Source: Polychytrium aggregatum | Taxonomy: Eukaryota; Chytridiomycota; Chytridiomycetes; Polychytriales | Assembly: GCF_025602895.1 (NCBI RefSeq) | Contig: NW_026516229.1 | Coordinates: 1 to 64,000, forward strand | Reading direction: 5' to 3' | Length of the DNA: 64,000 nucleotides | Made by a program: the position numbers and the translations under genes | Notes under the pieces: model-generated | Database searches by the model: none | What the model was told of the DNA's origin: nothing | What the model saw: only the letters and a program-made list of their open reading frames with translations | In this document: in pieces, positions 32,349 to 46,308 of the stretch | Numbering within the stretch: position 1 is the stretch's first letter | Layout: each line of letters begins with the position of its first letter

Positions 32349-33356
32349 ATGTCGAAAGATACCTCGGCCCATACGTCCAGCACAATGCCCTCGCCGCCGA
32401 CAATCAAAGGCGATCGGTCCGAAGAACGTGCCAGCGACAGCAGCAGCGACGACGGCGACGACGGCGATGATGTGGTCCTGTCCGATATCCACATCAAGCC
32501 CTGGGCAGTCGGAATCCGATCCAGCGACCCACAGACCACCGTCTTCCAAGGCCGAACCTGCGAGAGCGCCGGTGCTGTCTCTGTATCGATCCAGCATTGT
32601 CTCGCCACGGCCCTGGATCGGGTCGGCCTCCAGGTGTGGGTCGGCGCCCTGGTTCTGGCAGACTATATCCTGGCCAACGCCTCCCTATTCCACAACCAGA
32701 CGGTGCTGGAACTCGGGGCAGGGACAGGCCTCGTCTCGATCGTTTCCGCCGTCGTTGGAGCCAAAGAAGTGTTCTCAACCGACCTAGGCGAGCATGGCAT
32801 TCTCGATCTGATTGCTCTGAATGCCGAGGCCAACAGCGTCGGCGACGGGGTCTCGGTTCGTGAGCTGGATTTTACCAACGACGATGCGCTTCTCTGGTAC
32901 CCTCGCAAGTCGCCGCTCGTCTCAGCATCCGAAGATGAGACGGGAACATCCCGAGCCTCAGAAAGTTGTCGGCGCTATGCGTGGACACACTCGGACGCCG
33001 ACCGGTTCCGGCAAGAATGCTCGATTGTCCTAGCAGCCGATATCATCTACGACGATCATGTCACCTTTGCGTTCGTCACCCGCATCCACGCTCTGTTGGC
33101 AGCTCCACCCAAAGGCTGCGAGCGGGTGCTGTTCTTGGCGCTGGAAAGACGCATCAACTTTACGGTTGAGATTGTTGCGCCGGCGTACGACTTTTTGTTT
33201 GAGACCCTGGAGGCATGGAACGCCGCCATGGAGGACGAGCTGGGGTGTACCATTGTCTGGACCCAGATCGACTTGGCCCTGGTGCCGCAGGCATTCGAAT
33301 ATTCCCGCACGCCGTATCTGGAGCTGTGGTGCATGAGACTCGAGTCCAGTCGCTGA
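32349..33356 (+). CDS. METTL22: METTL22-like protein lysine methyltransferase
   Basis: One exon, 335 residues. A Ser/Asp-rich leader of about 45 residues precedes the seven-beta-strand methyltransferase fold of the METTL21 group. VWVGALVLADYILAN at about 95-109 and the SAM-binding motif VLELGAGTGLVSIVSAVVGA at about 118-137 are clear. TDLGEH gives the acidic residue at the end of strand 2. The group's D-x-x-Y hallmark is AADIIYDDHV at about 226-235. The end ALERRINFTVE and WTQIDLALVPQAFEYSRTPY fits METTL22, which in humans methylates the DNA-repair protein KIN17. The substrate here is inference. It has a short divergent promoter shared with NSRP1. Confidence 0.8.
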   Translation: MSKDTSAHTSSTMPSPPTIKGDRSEERASDSSSDDGDDGDDVVLSDIHIKPWAVGIRSSDPQTTVFQGRTCESAGAVSVSIQHCLATALDRVGLQVWVGALVLADYILANASLFHNQTVLELGAGTGLVSIVSAVVGAKEVFSTDLGEHGILDLIALNAEANSVGDGVSVRELDFTNDDALLWYPRKSPLVSASEDETGTSRASESCRRYAWTHSDADRFRQECSIVLAADIIYDDHVTFAFVTRIHALLAAPPKGCERVLFLALERRINFTVEIVAPAYDFLFETLEAWNAAMEDELGCTIVWTQIDLALVPQAFEYSRTPYLELWCMRLESSR

Positions 33357-34633
33357 TGCAGCGTCCTAAAACAAAACGGAACACTGTTCTGTGCCATCGT
33401 TGTCATTGTCTGGGTCCTGAATACACACCATCCGTCGCCACCATGATCAAGCAATGTGTCCAACGAGACCGGATGCAGAGTCATTCGCTCGGCCCAACAA
33501 CCTTGATGCCGAGAGCACATGGAGCTGTCCAAAGTTCGAGTGCATGCACACACCAGTATCACAGTCAATGTCAGTCGATCGTCGCCGCAGGAGATCAACC
33601 TGTATATTCGAGATGATGCTCCTGAACTCAGCCAAATCACTGAAATGGCAACAAAGACCGGAGTGCAAACCCATCGGCTGTCCGCCGGGGACTACGAATC
33701 AGCAGGCTTGGGTCGCTGAGGCCAGAGAAATGGGATGCACAGTCTCGCCTTCATTTCAAACAAGCCTCGCCAGGGCCGCCGGCATGTTGATCGACCTTCT
33801 GCTCATCAAGGCCATCCCAATGTACTCGTCGCGGATGGCCGTCCCGCAACCTGTAGCCAGTTCTGGAATCCTTCGCTTGTGCCGCACCCACATCCATGGC
33901 CAATTGCATCCATGGCCGATCGCATCCGACCGTTGATGCCGTCCTTGGGTCGTGTGCCCAACCGTTTCCCACGAACAGATTCCCGCCTCTGGTCGACCTC
34001 CTCTCGCCCCCCCCCGGCTCAGAATTGGCGGGATTCTCCAGCGCCCTCACAGACACAGCGTTTCGCTTTCGATGCGAGCAGCTCCTGCACGTGATGCCTG
34101 CAAGCAGGGCCCGCTGCAGCAGAAACCGACGTGGGCGGCTGCAGGGCGGCTGGTTTCTCTGTCGACGCTTACCAGAATCGCCCACGAGCCGCTCACGCCG
34201 ACTCCCCCCCCAAGACCTGGCCCAAGGTACCGACACCTGCATAGCACCCTCTCTCTCTCTGGCGTGCCTAGACTTTCGAGGGTTTTCCTTTTGATCCGAG
34301 CGGAGGGGGCGGCAAGGCCGGAATTGTCCTGATCTGCGTCGTGGTTGGCTGGCTGGCTGGTTGGTTGGTTGGTTGGGGGTGGGTCGTCTCGTCTTCCTAC
34401 CTTTCTCCCACGCGTCGAACAGACATGATTCCAGGCGCTTTCCGGACGCTTTCCGGGCTGGCAATCGAGAAGAGTCGCCAGCTCATCCCGAATGATCGCT
34501 CATGCCAGCAGTCGTTTCGCCACGACAAATCTCTGTCCTTTGATTCTGAAGAGCTTCGCTATCCGAAGGGCCACAAAAACACGTCTCGGCTGATCCAGTG
34601 CTCCGAGCGGACGTGCAAGAGATTACAGGAAAA
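33357..34633. other. Spacer between METTL22 and IQGAP
   Basis: About 1.3 kb. A GGTTGGTTGGCTGGCTGG run lies near 34343-34375 and a short CT run near 34249-34262. Scattered ORFs are not similar to known proteins. The IQGAP promoter should lie in the last few hundred bases. Confidence 0.5.
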
Positions 34634-37600
34634 ATGAACGTTGAAGTTGGTGCCTCCGAGGACGGTGGTGGGTTCTGCAGTCCAGGTGGCATGTAAACTC
34701 ACGCTTGCACGGATGCGATGCGATGCGATTGCACACCTGCATGCGCGATACATCCTCCCGAGCACGGCGATCTCTGGGGCCCTCAATGCCCTTGCGCTGA
34801 CGACGGCCGGGTTTTGCTTCGACCATGCTCACCGACACCGTCCATGCTGGCTTCACCTCCTGCAGTTACCCACAGGGATGGCCGCCTCAAGCTTCAGAAG
34901 AAGCAGGGCGTCGCGGACGGCAAGGATGAATCCTGGATGGACCGCGAGCGACAAAATCTGCAAGCCTACGAATACCTCTGCCACGTCGGCGAGGCCAAAG
35001 AGTAAATGCCGTGACCGGCGCTTCCCCCCCCCTTGTAAAGCCCCAAGCATATGTGACTATCGTTTGTGTGCTGATGGCTCCTTTCTCCTCCTATGCTCTC
35101 ATTCCTCGCTTCTTGCGGGGATGCAATCTCGACACGGGAATGCGCAGATGGATCGAGGCTTGCGTCAAGGACAAGCTCGGCGATATCGGCCAACTCGACG
35201 AGGAGCTGCGAAACGGCATCGCGCTTGCTCGTCTGGCAAAGTTCTTTTGCCCGAGCGTCGTGAAGAAGATCTTTGAGGTGCGGAGGGCGTCGTGGGCCAT
35301 TCCCCAGGCAACGCGGCAATTGTCCGTCCAACAGAGCGTTGTAGAGCGTGGGAGGGAACCCCGCCTGGCGGAGATATTGAATCGGCATTGGTACCTACAG
35401 GATCGCACCAAGCTTCAGTATCGACACTCGGATAACATCAACTATCTCTTTGACGCCATGCGGAAAGTTGGCCTTCCCGAGGTCTGGATATGCGCGATGC
35501 ACGAGTCATGGATGTGGCTTACTTTGAAGCCCATGGGAGAGTCTCGCTGTTGGCTTGCGAATGATAGAGTAACCTCGGGTCGTATGCGCCATGCCTTCGT
35601 CGCTACGGCAGCGCTGCGTCCCATGGGATTACTGACGCGGGGCTGTGGATGGGTCGTAGGTCTTTATATTCGAGACCACGGATCTGTACGACAAGAAGAA
35701 CATCCCCAAGGTGATTTACTGCATCCATGCGCTCAGGTAAGGCCGGCGATCCTTTGCATCGCGTTAGTGGGCGAGTCAAGCAAGGAACGCTCGCAGTGAC
35801 CGGCCGACTCTCCAAAACAGTCACTATCTGGCCAAGAAGGGACTGGCACCCAAAATCAAGGATCTCCTCGGCAAGCTGACCTTCACAGGTGCAGTAGACC
35901 ATCGTCTCGGTGCCATTGGATCACTCGATGGCGGATGATCAATCCCCCAACTCACCCTAACAATGCTTTGTAGAGGAGGAACTCGATGCCACGCAGCAGT
36001 CGCTCGAGCAGTCGGGCGTCAACATGCCTCAGTTTGGCAATATTGGACAGGCCCTCGCCGACGAGCTCAAGCACGTCGAGCCCACCGAAGAAGAGAGTAA
36101 GGCTGTCGCCGGCTCTGTCATAGCGACATGGTCCATTTTGCCAGCAGAATTGCGCAGGGCTCGTCCTCGACATTTTTTCCTGCACAGCTTGCTTCATGAA
36201 CTTTGACTCACCCAGGATGCTCCCGTGATGGGTCCGTTCGATGCCTCTATCGGCCATCTCTTCATTAGAGCGCTTCCAGTTCTTCAGCGAAAATGAAGCC
36301 GCTGTGATCAAATGCCAGGCGGCTGTTCGCGGATTCCTCGCACGCCAGCGCGCCAAACGCATGAAGGAGGCCGAGCGCAAGCGCCTTGCGAATATCGTGT
36401 CCTGCCAGGCCCAGGCTCGCATGCACCTGGAACGCAAGCGCTACCAGAAGCGACTTCAGTACTTCAAAGACAATGAAAAGAGCATTGTCAAGATCCAGAG
36501 CTTGCTGCGAATGAGGATGGGTCGCATCGAGCACAATCGCCACAAGGCCCGCCTGGAAGGCATCACGCCGATCATTGTGAAGGTAGGAGCGACGGACGTC
36601 TGGGACTGAGAGTACGCTGCGTCTGCACTAGTCGAGAACGGCGAACGGGCTCTGGGCTGTCTTATCTGAAAGCATCATATTTGGGGGGGGGGAACCTCGT
36701 GCCTGTCTGCAGCTGCAAGCCATTATCCGTGGAAGAAAGGACCGCGAGGAGTTCTTGAAGCGACAACAGTTCTACAAGAGCCATCTGAATGAGATTGTCA
36801 AGATGCAGGCCTTGTGGCGCTCCAAGCACGTCCAGAAGGCCTACAAGTCACTAGGTTGGATGCTGGCGGAGCGAGCCAGGCTAAGGGTGCCGAGCAGCGG
36901 AGGCAATTGGGGGCAATGATCTAGAAGTGCAGCACCGGGCACTCACCGCGAATCGCCATATTTGACCACAGCCTCGCTCAACAATCCGAACCTCAAGGTT
37001 GTCCAAGAGTTCTTACATCTTCTGGAAGACACCGAAAATGAGTTTGAGGAGGAGATGGGTAGGTCAAAACTGATGGGCTTCTTGCCTGCACTAAAACTAA
37101 CTGGAAAGCATGAAGATCCGGTCCGTGCCTGTCGGCCGAACTCGAGCACCAGAGTCGATGTACTGCCCTTTCCTCCAGTGCCAGCAATCAAGCCAAACTG
37201 GCGTGCCGACTCATGACACATTCCTGCTGCTGCCCAGATATCGAGGGTCTCCGGCAGCTGGTCATCAAAAAGATCCGAGAGACCTTGCAGATGGAGCAGG
37301 AGGTCAACGAGCTGGACATCAAGATCGCGCTGCTGGTCAAGAACCGAATCTCGCTCGAAGAAGTCGCGCATCTCACCTCCAAGAAAATGAAGGCCAAGTC
37401 TCTCAACGATCTGGCGATGGAGGCAACCCCGACGTTCTCGTTCAAGAAAATGGACAAGGAAACGCGCAAGCGGCTCGAAAACTATGGCCATCTCTTCCAC
37501 CTGCTGCAGACCCAGCCCCACTACCTGTCTTCCACCATGTTCCTGATGAACAAGAAGAGCGGCGGGTCGGTGACCAAGTTCCTGGAACAGGTGACGCTGT

Positions 37601-40600
37601 CCCTCTACGGATACGCACAGAACCCGCGCGAGGAGTACCTGCTCCTCAATCTGATCAAGGTACGCTGACCGACTGTGCGTGGATGCTGTGGCCAGAGAGA
37701 CAAACGTGGACCGTGTCTACAGAGAGCAACAGGCATGCAAACGAGTAGTTCCGCAGGATAATCGGCGCGGATCTAAACGTGGAGTCCATTCCGGCTTTTC
37801 TCTGCTGCTGACGACGCGCTGTTGCTGACGACGGACATGTTCTGGTCGCCTTCATCCAGAACTCGATCAAAATCGAAGTCGAGGAGATCACAGAGATTGG
37901 CGAGTTTTGGCGCTCCAATCCTCTGTTCATCAAGCTGGTGATGAACTACATCCGGTAATCACATGCTCTCCCACCCCGGTGCTGATGCGGGTCGACTGCT
38001 TTCCACCCGAGATCATCCACGTCTGCCACGAATGCACGTGCATGCTCAATTGTGACCGTGAGCCAGGGAATGTGCCATCACTTACAATCTCGACTGTATG
38101 TGCGCACGGATGTGTCCAGAGGTGCCAAGGAGAGACAGTTTTTGAGAGAGCTCCTCCAGCCTCTCGTCAACCTCGTCATCAAGGACAACAACCTCGATCT
38201 CGAGCTTGACCCCATCACGGTATGGCACTGTCACGCGTCTGCTGCCTGCTTCACAATTGGAATCACGATCGATTGTTGCAAGGGGCTGGGTGGGAGAGCG
38301 GAGCGGAGTGGTTGAATCAGTAGCTGATGGCTTGTTCGATGGGGTGCACTGATTCGCTGCCGGGTCCCAGATCTACAAGTTCTTGATTCGTGAGGAGGAA
38401 GTCATTTCCGGGGAGAAGAGCAAGCGCCCATACGACGTAACTGTCCAGCAAGCGGCCGCAGATCCTGAGGTCAAGAACCTCCGCGAGACTCGTACGTAAC
38501 TCTATATGGAAGCGCGGGCTACATGACTAGCATCTCTGTCTATGCATTCCGACTGTGACCGTTGCTGCGGCCGCACCGGTGATGGTGATATCGGTGGTGG
38601 TGGTGGGGGGGGAGAGGCTACCGAGTGCGCCATTGTCCACATGACTGACCTTTCTGATCTCACAGGAACGGCAAAACTTCAGGAGATCACCTCCAAGTTC
38701 CTCGAAGCCATCTTCTCGTCCATCAAGGCCATGCCATACGGCATCCGGAACATTGCCTCCCAGATGAAGGAGGCCATGCGATCAAAGTTCCCGAACCAGG
38801 AAGAGGAGATCAACCGCATTGTCGGAAACCTGGTCTACTATCGCTACATGAATCCCGTCATTGTGTGAGTGGCAGCAATCGGCGTCGAGCGGTGGTATCG
38901 AGCGGTGGTATCGAGCGGTGGTATCGAGCGGTGGTATCTATGACTTGGCGGATGACAGGCCGCACTGTCTTTCCATCTCGGAGCCTTGGCTGACTGTGGT
39001 TTCGGTGTCCTCGGTATCGTATCTGAATCTGCGGTGGTTCTCCAGAGCACCCGAGGCGTTCGATGTGATCGAGTCCGCGATCACGCCCATCCAGCGAAAG
39101 AATCTCGCCGAGGTCGCCAAGACGCTGCACCAGATTGCAGTGGCAAAGCCGGCCGAGTTGGACGAGTCGAGCGGGCTCAAGATCTACATCTGCAACTCTG
39201 GAAAGCGGTTCTCGCAGTTTGTTCGAGATGGTATGGCGATGGCGCAGTCGGGTACTTGATCAATCAATCAATCAGTCGATGGAAGCGTTTCCTTGCCTTA
39301 TCACCGTGAATTGCGCCCCACTAACTTGTCCCATCACCAGTGGCCAATGTGCAGTCGGCCGAGGAGTACTTCAGCATCGATGAGTACATGGACATCAATG
39401 CGGCCCAGAAGCCGACGATCTACATCTCCCCGAACGAGATTCTGCAGATCCATCGAGCCATCTACGACAATCTCGACGATATCGTAAGTTTGGAGATGGT
39501 CGTTCCCGCTTTCCACATACTTGCGGTGCAGCGCCCACCTGCGTTTCTGACCTGCAGCGACTCAATATTGGGTCTGAGATATTGCAAAGAGCCGCAACGA
39601 ACTTGTCGCGCATTATGCGACGGGCTCGGATACTGCCTCTGGTGGCTCCATCCATGAATTGTTCTCATGATTAATATTGATTTCTCAGGCTCCCGAGAAA
39701 AGCGACCCCATCCGCCAGATCCTGGGCGATCTCGGCACGCCTCCGCCTGTTCCCGAGGGCAAGGAGGTTCCCGGAAACGAGCTGGCGCTTGTGCTCGTCA
39801 ACCGGTTTGCCAAGCTTGAATGTGTGTATCTCGCTGAAGGGTCAGGAATGGCGATGGTCGACCGTGACTGAGCGGCTAGTCTTGGGGGGTGGGGTGCATA
39901 TTGCGGCTGCCTATGATTCTGGGTGCGTTCATATCTGACCTGGCAGGATTAACCTCTGTCATTCCCTTCCACTCTCTGCCTGCTGCAGCGACCGAGAATG
40001 TCAAACTCAAGCACTTGCTCTCAGAGACCAAGCGTATGGTTCTCACAATTCTCCGCGTTCAGAGTGGCAAGAACATCCTCGACATTCTCGAAGCCGCCGT
40101 GACCGAGAAGGAAGAGCAGCAGTTTGCCGAGGTCGTGAGGATGGATATAGCCAAGGCCAGCAAGATCGAGTCCAAGGCTGTCGGCTCGGCCGGCGAGATC
40201 TACGGATCCAGAGATACTCTGGCGACCAAGGACACCAAAGAAACCCTGTCGCCGTCCCGAGATGCCCTCTCCCCTGGTAGCATCACGGTCTTTGGGCCGA
40301 TCAGTCCGGCGCTGTACAAGGGCCCCGATGGCAACCCGTAAGTAGGGCGGCGGAATATGCATAGCGGCTCCAGGCGATGGCCTTTGAGTGAACTTGTGCG
40401 AACAGGGAGGGAACACGTTGACAGGGACTGGATGTGCTTGCCAAACTGCTGCTGATGCCTCCTTTGCCTCTCACGACTGGTGGTCCGTGTCTTGGTCATC
40501 TGCAGCATGACATTCTCTCAGCTCAAGCGAAAGGCCCTCGAGAACATGGCCAAGCTCGAGGCCGAGCAGAAGGTCACCAAGGAAAACGGGTATCAGGACA

Positions 40601-41761
40601 TGTTGAATCTGATTGCCAAGGTTAAAACTGGTTGTCTGGTTGTCTGGTTGTCTGGTTGTCTGGGATACTCTGGAGGATCTTGCTCATGTCCGCACCTGTG
40701 GCATCGGGCCTGCTGGCGGTTTCGCTCACATAGCTGCTGATATTTGGGCTCGTCTGTTTGCCGATGCCCGTGTATGTGCAATCAGGACATGATCAACAAG
40801 CACAAGATGAGGATCCAAAGGAAGCGCGAGCTCCAGTCCCTGAATCGAACCCTCTCCAACCTCGAGCAAAAGGCCGTGTATCTCGAGGAGCAGAAGAAGA
40901 CTTACTGCGACTATGTAGAGTCGTGCATGGGCAACCTGGGCAGCAAGAAGGGGTAAGGCTGCAGGATCGGGCAACTGTGGGATGGCCCTGTGTCCAAGCC
41001 GGCATTCCTGATAACCAATCCCCTCCTCCCCTGTGTCGCCAGTGGCAAGAAAAAGGCACCGCTGTTCCTTTCCAAGCAATACTACCATCTGCGCGAGCTC
41101 CAAAAGAACGGCGGAAGCGTTCCTCAGTTTGGATCGTACAAGTACACAGCGGCCCATCTGTACAAGAAGGGCGTGCTCATTGGCATCGACGGCCACTCGC
41201 CTAAGCAGTAAGTGGATTCATTGTGGTCCTCAGGAAAGCCAGACTGCGGGACAGGCGGCGCCGAGAAGTCCACGGAGAGTGCTGCATGACGATAACAGAC
41301 ACGTCACGAGCAGAGAGAATCGGCTGGCGAACATGTCGGTTGCTGGACCGCGGGCTGTTGCGCATCTGACCCAAGCGGCTGATCGGTACCACTGGCACTG
41401 CAGATACGGCGCCATTACGCTCACGATCTCGTCGAACGAGTCTGGTGTCTTCAGCATCGAGGCCTCGTTCATGGGCGTCAAGTTCCCCGAGAAAATGGAG
41501 CTGCGTCTGGAGGAGCTATTGCAGTACCAGTACAACAGCGTCCACACCATTACGCTGTTCGACATTGCCAAGGTCAACGTGAATCTGCTTCTGTTCTTGC
41601 TCAACAAAAAGTAGGTATCCCCAGCCTTCGACCGAGCGCAGTGTTACGGAGGCAGAGGAAGTCGTCTCGCAGAGGCGCCGCTGCATCAGCCTGAACATGG
41701 CCACTTGATGGAAATGGCAACTGACGCTCGCCGTGCTTGGCTGCCCAGGTTCTTTGTGTAG
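34634..41761 (+). CDS. IQGAP-family scaffold protein, 24 exons
   Basis: IQGAPs link actin, calmodulin, formins and Cdc42/Rac at the cytokinetic ring and cell cortex. Exons: 34634-34685, 34866-35001, 35148-35277, 35401-35481, 35660-35736, 35821-35888, 35974-36096, 36269-36582, 36713-36854, 36972-37058, 37238-37659, 37860-37954, 38120-38219, 38371-38491, 38666-38864, 39046-39230, 39341-39483, 39689-39821, 39989-40337, 40506-40620, 40786-40952, 41043-41207, 41404-41610 and 41749-41761. They give 1207 residues with phases closing. A calponin-homology domain (LQAYEYLCHVGEAKEWIEAC, about 50-175) precedes five IQ motifs (about 225-375). The GAP-related domain has NPREEYLLLNLIK near 540 and YYRYMNPVIVAPEAFDVI near 715. 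The RGCT domain (YTAAHLYKKGVLIGI) ends with VNVNLLLFLLNKK. There is no WW domain or animal-type repeat region, so it is shorter than human IQGAP1. The first exon is the least certain. Confidence 0.92.
36683..36692 (+). repeat. Poly-G run in IQGAP intron 8
   Basis: Ten consecutive G residues lie 20 bases upstream of the exon 9 acceptor. Confidence 0.85.
38882..38938 (+). repeat. 14-bp minisatellite in IQGAP intron 15
   Basis: Four tandem copies of TATCGAGCGGTGG(T) begin 17 bases after the GTGAGT donor of the intron. Confidence 0.9.
40630..40662 (+). repeat. 8-bp tandem repeat GGTTGTCT in IQGAP intron 20
   Basis: Four perfect copies start 10 bases after the donor site. Confidence 0.9.
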
Positions 41762-43756
41762 AGAGGCCCTCAAGGGCAAGCTGCCAACGGATCCGCAACA
41801 TGGAGAAACCCAGGGAATGCGGCAGCCGTTGCCGGCGCAGCGGAATGCACCTGATCCGGACACATGGGCCCAGGGACACTTCATCTGGATCGATGCTCTT
41901 GGTTCTCCTCCTTTCTTTCCTCTTCCAACTCTTGCCTCTCTCGAATCGAAAACGATATTCTTTGCATGCACGCTCCCGAATTGGTCGGCAACTGAGTTTG
42001 GTGGTGTGGGCCGTCGCCGATGCCGCAGCATCAACTGTGGTCGACGAACGGGAGAGACGAACGGGCGGGGCCGCAATCCAGAGGGTATGCCGAAGGGGGG
42101 AGTCCAGCCAGTGGATCTATGCGGGATATTTCCGCCAACTGGAGGCAGGGGTGATGGCAGCATTTATGGGAGAGGATCAGGACAGAGGATCCCGTTGGGC
42201 GACAATGACGTCGATGTCCGTTGCGGCGACGACAAGCCGAGGCAAGGACAGCGACATTCAACTGCACGATGGCGAGATTGGCAGACAGCGGGCCCGGCCG
42301 GGGACAGACGAGCGGGAGGCAAGCGGGATGCTGTCTGCGGGCAGGGCCGCGCCAGAGAAGCATGTCAGGAGGATTCCGGGCATGTCCTGCAAGTGTCTGC
42401 GACGACAAGGCCAGCCTCACCCCGGCGAGCCAGAGCCAGGGCCGCCCGGGACGGAAGGGCCACAGACGCACCCCGGCCCGGACTGGACGGGCAAGCGGAT
42501 GGCCGGTGGAGCACATGAATGGACGCATGGGTGCTGGCGAACAAGACCGGCATCGACAATGTGGATCCAGGGAGCAACGGCGGGCGAGATGCGGGTCGCT
42601 GGCAGAGAGCGATCCTGCGAGTCTGTTGCGATCCGGTTACCGAGCCGCAGGAGTCATGGCGACGACCGACCGATCGATCGGTGGCGGACGACACAGCACA
42701 GGCAATCTGGATATCTGCATATCGAAGGCGGCGATTTGTCACGAACGCGATTTCAAATCGATAGCAGACGCAGGATCGATGGGACGATGGAGCATCGAAT
42801 GGATGGATTTGGGTGTGTGAAGGGCTGGACCGATGGACCGATACCAGGATCGATCGACGTGCCGCTGTGGGGGCACCTCCGCAGCCCGGTGCTTGTTCCA
42901 ACTTGTTTCAAATCCAAGCCAGATATGGGGTCACCAAGGGGCGGGCAGGGCCGATAGAGACAAAAAGGCAATATTGGCCGATGGGGCTGGACATGCAGCA
43001 ATCCGTCTGGGTCGTTATCTCGAGCGAACAGGCTTGCACAGGGCCAAGCCACACGCGCTGGGATCAGGATGCAGGGCGATGGGGGTGAATCTGGAGGGCC
43101 GATCTGCTCCCGAACGGGCGCTGCGGTGGGTGTTGGGCATTGGCCGGCACCGACCACCGCCATCGCCATCGCCATCACCGTCGACATCGATATCGACGCA
43201 GACGGTGGTCGTTGGTTGGGCTCGGTGAGGATTGCCAGGGAGTCCCCGCGTCGATGTGCTGGGATGACGGCGGCGTGAGCCATGGTGAGTGCGAGGGGCG
43301 AGAGCGGGGAGCGAGGGCCGGGCGAGGCCAGGCGAGAGCGCGGCGAGAGCGTGGCTGTCTGATTCGCCTCAGATAACGAACAGACGCGGCTGCTGTGCTG
43401 CGACAGTGCTGCGACAGTGCTGGGACTGTGATATGCTGCGTGTGCTGTGTGCTACGTTGCTACACACACTTGCACCCCACACACACAGCACACCCACCTG
43501 CTGCGCAGTGTCGCCGGCTGCGGATTGGCCCGCACACACACACACGCCCCCGGCTTGCTTGACAGCCCTCCCCCATGCGAGTCCCGCCCCATATCGCTCC
43601 GCCTCGCCTCGTCTCGCCTCGCCTCGCCCGCGACCCTCGTCGCCAGATTTTTGCGTTTTCGAGGATATAAGCAGCCCTCTCCCCCCGGCCATCTTCCGTT
43701 CTCCATCCGCGGATCTTCTCCAGTCCTCTTATCGCTCTCGTTCGCATCTCATCACC
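41762..43756. other. Spacer between IQGAP and GAPDH
   Basis: About 2 kb. A 406-codon plus-strand open frame at 41737-42957 begins at a non-ATG codon, has no family resemblance and overlaps antisense frames of similar length, so it is treated as chance. The last 400 bases are the GAPDH promoter, with CA- and CTCGCC-rich tracts. Confidence 0.5.
43665..43671 (+). promoter_or_regulatory. TATA box of the GAPDH gene
   Basis: TATAAGC lies about 85 bases upstream of the start codon and is followed by a pyrimidine-rich stretch suited to transcription initiation. The arrangement is typical of strongly expressed fungal glycolytic genes. No other TATA element this clear was seen in the window. Confidence 0.65.

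Positions 43757-46308
<2,552 letters not shown>

Noticed and set aside
41737-42957. 406-codon plus-strand ORF after IQGAP
   Set aside because: It starts at a non-ATG codon, overlaps the last IQGAP exon, and has no family resemblance or consistent codon pattern.
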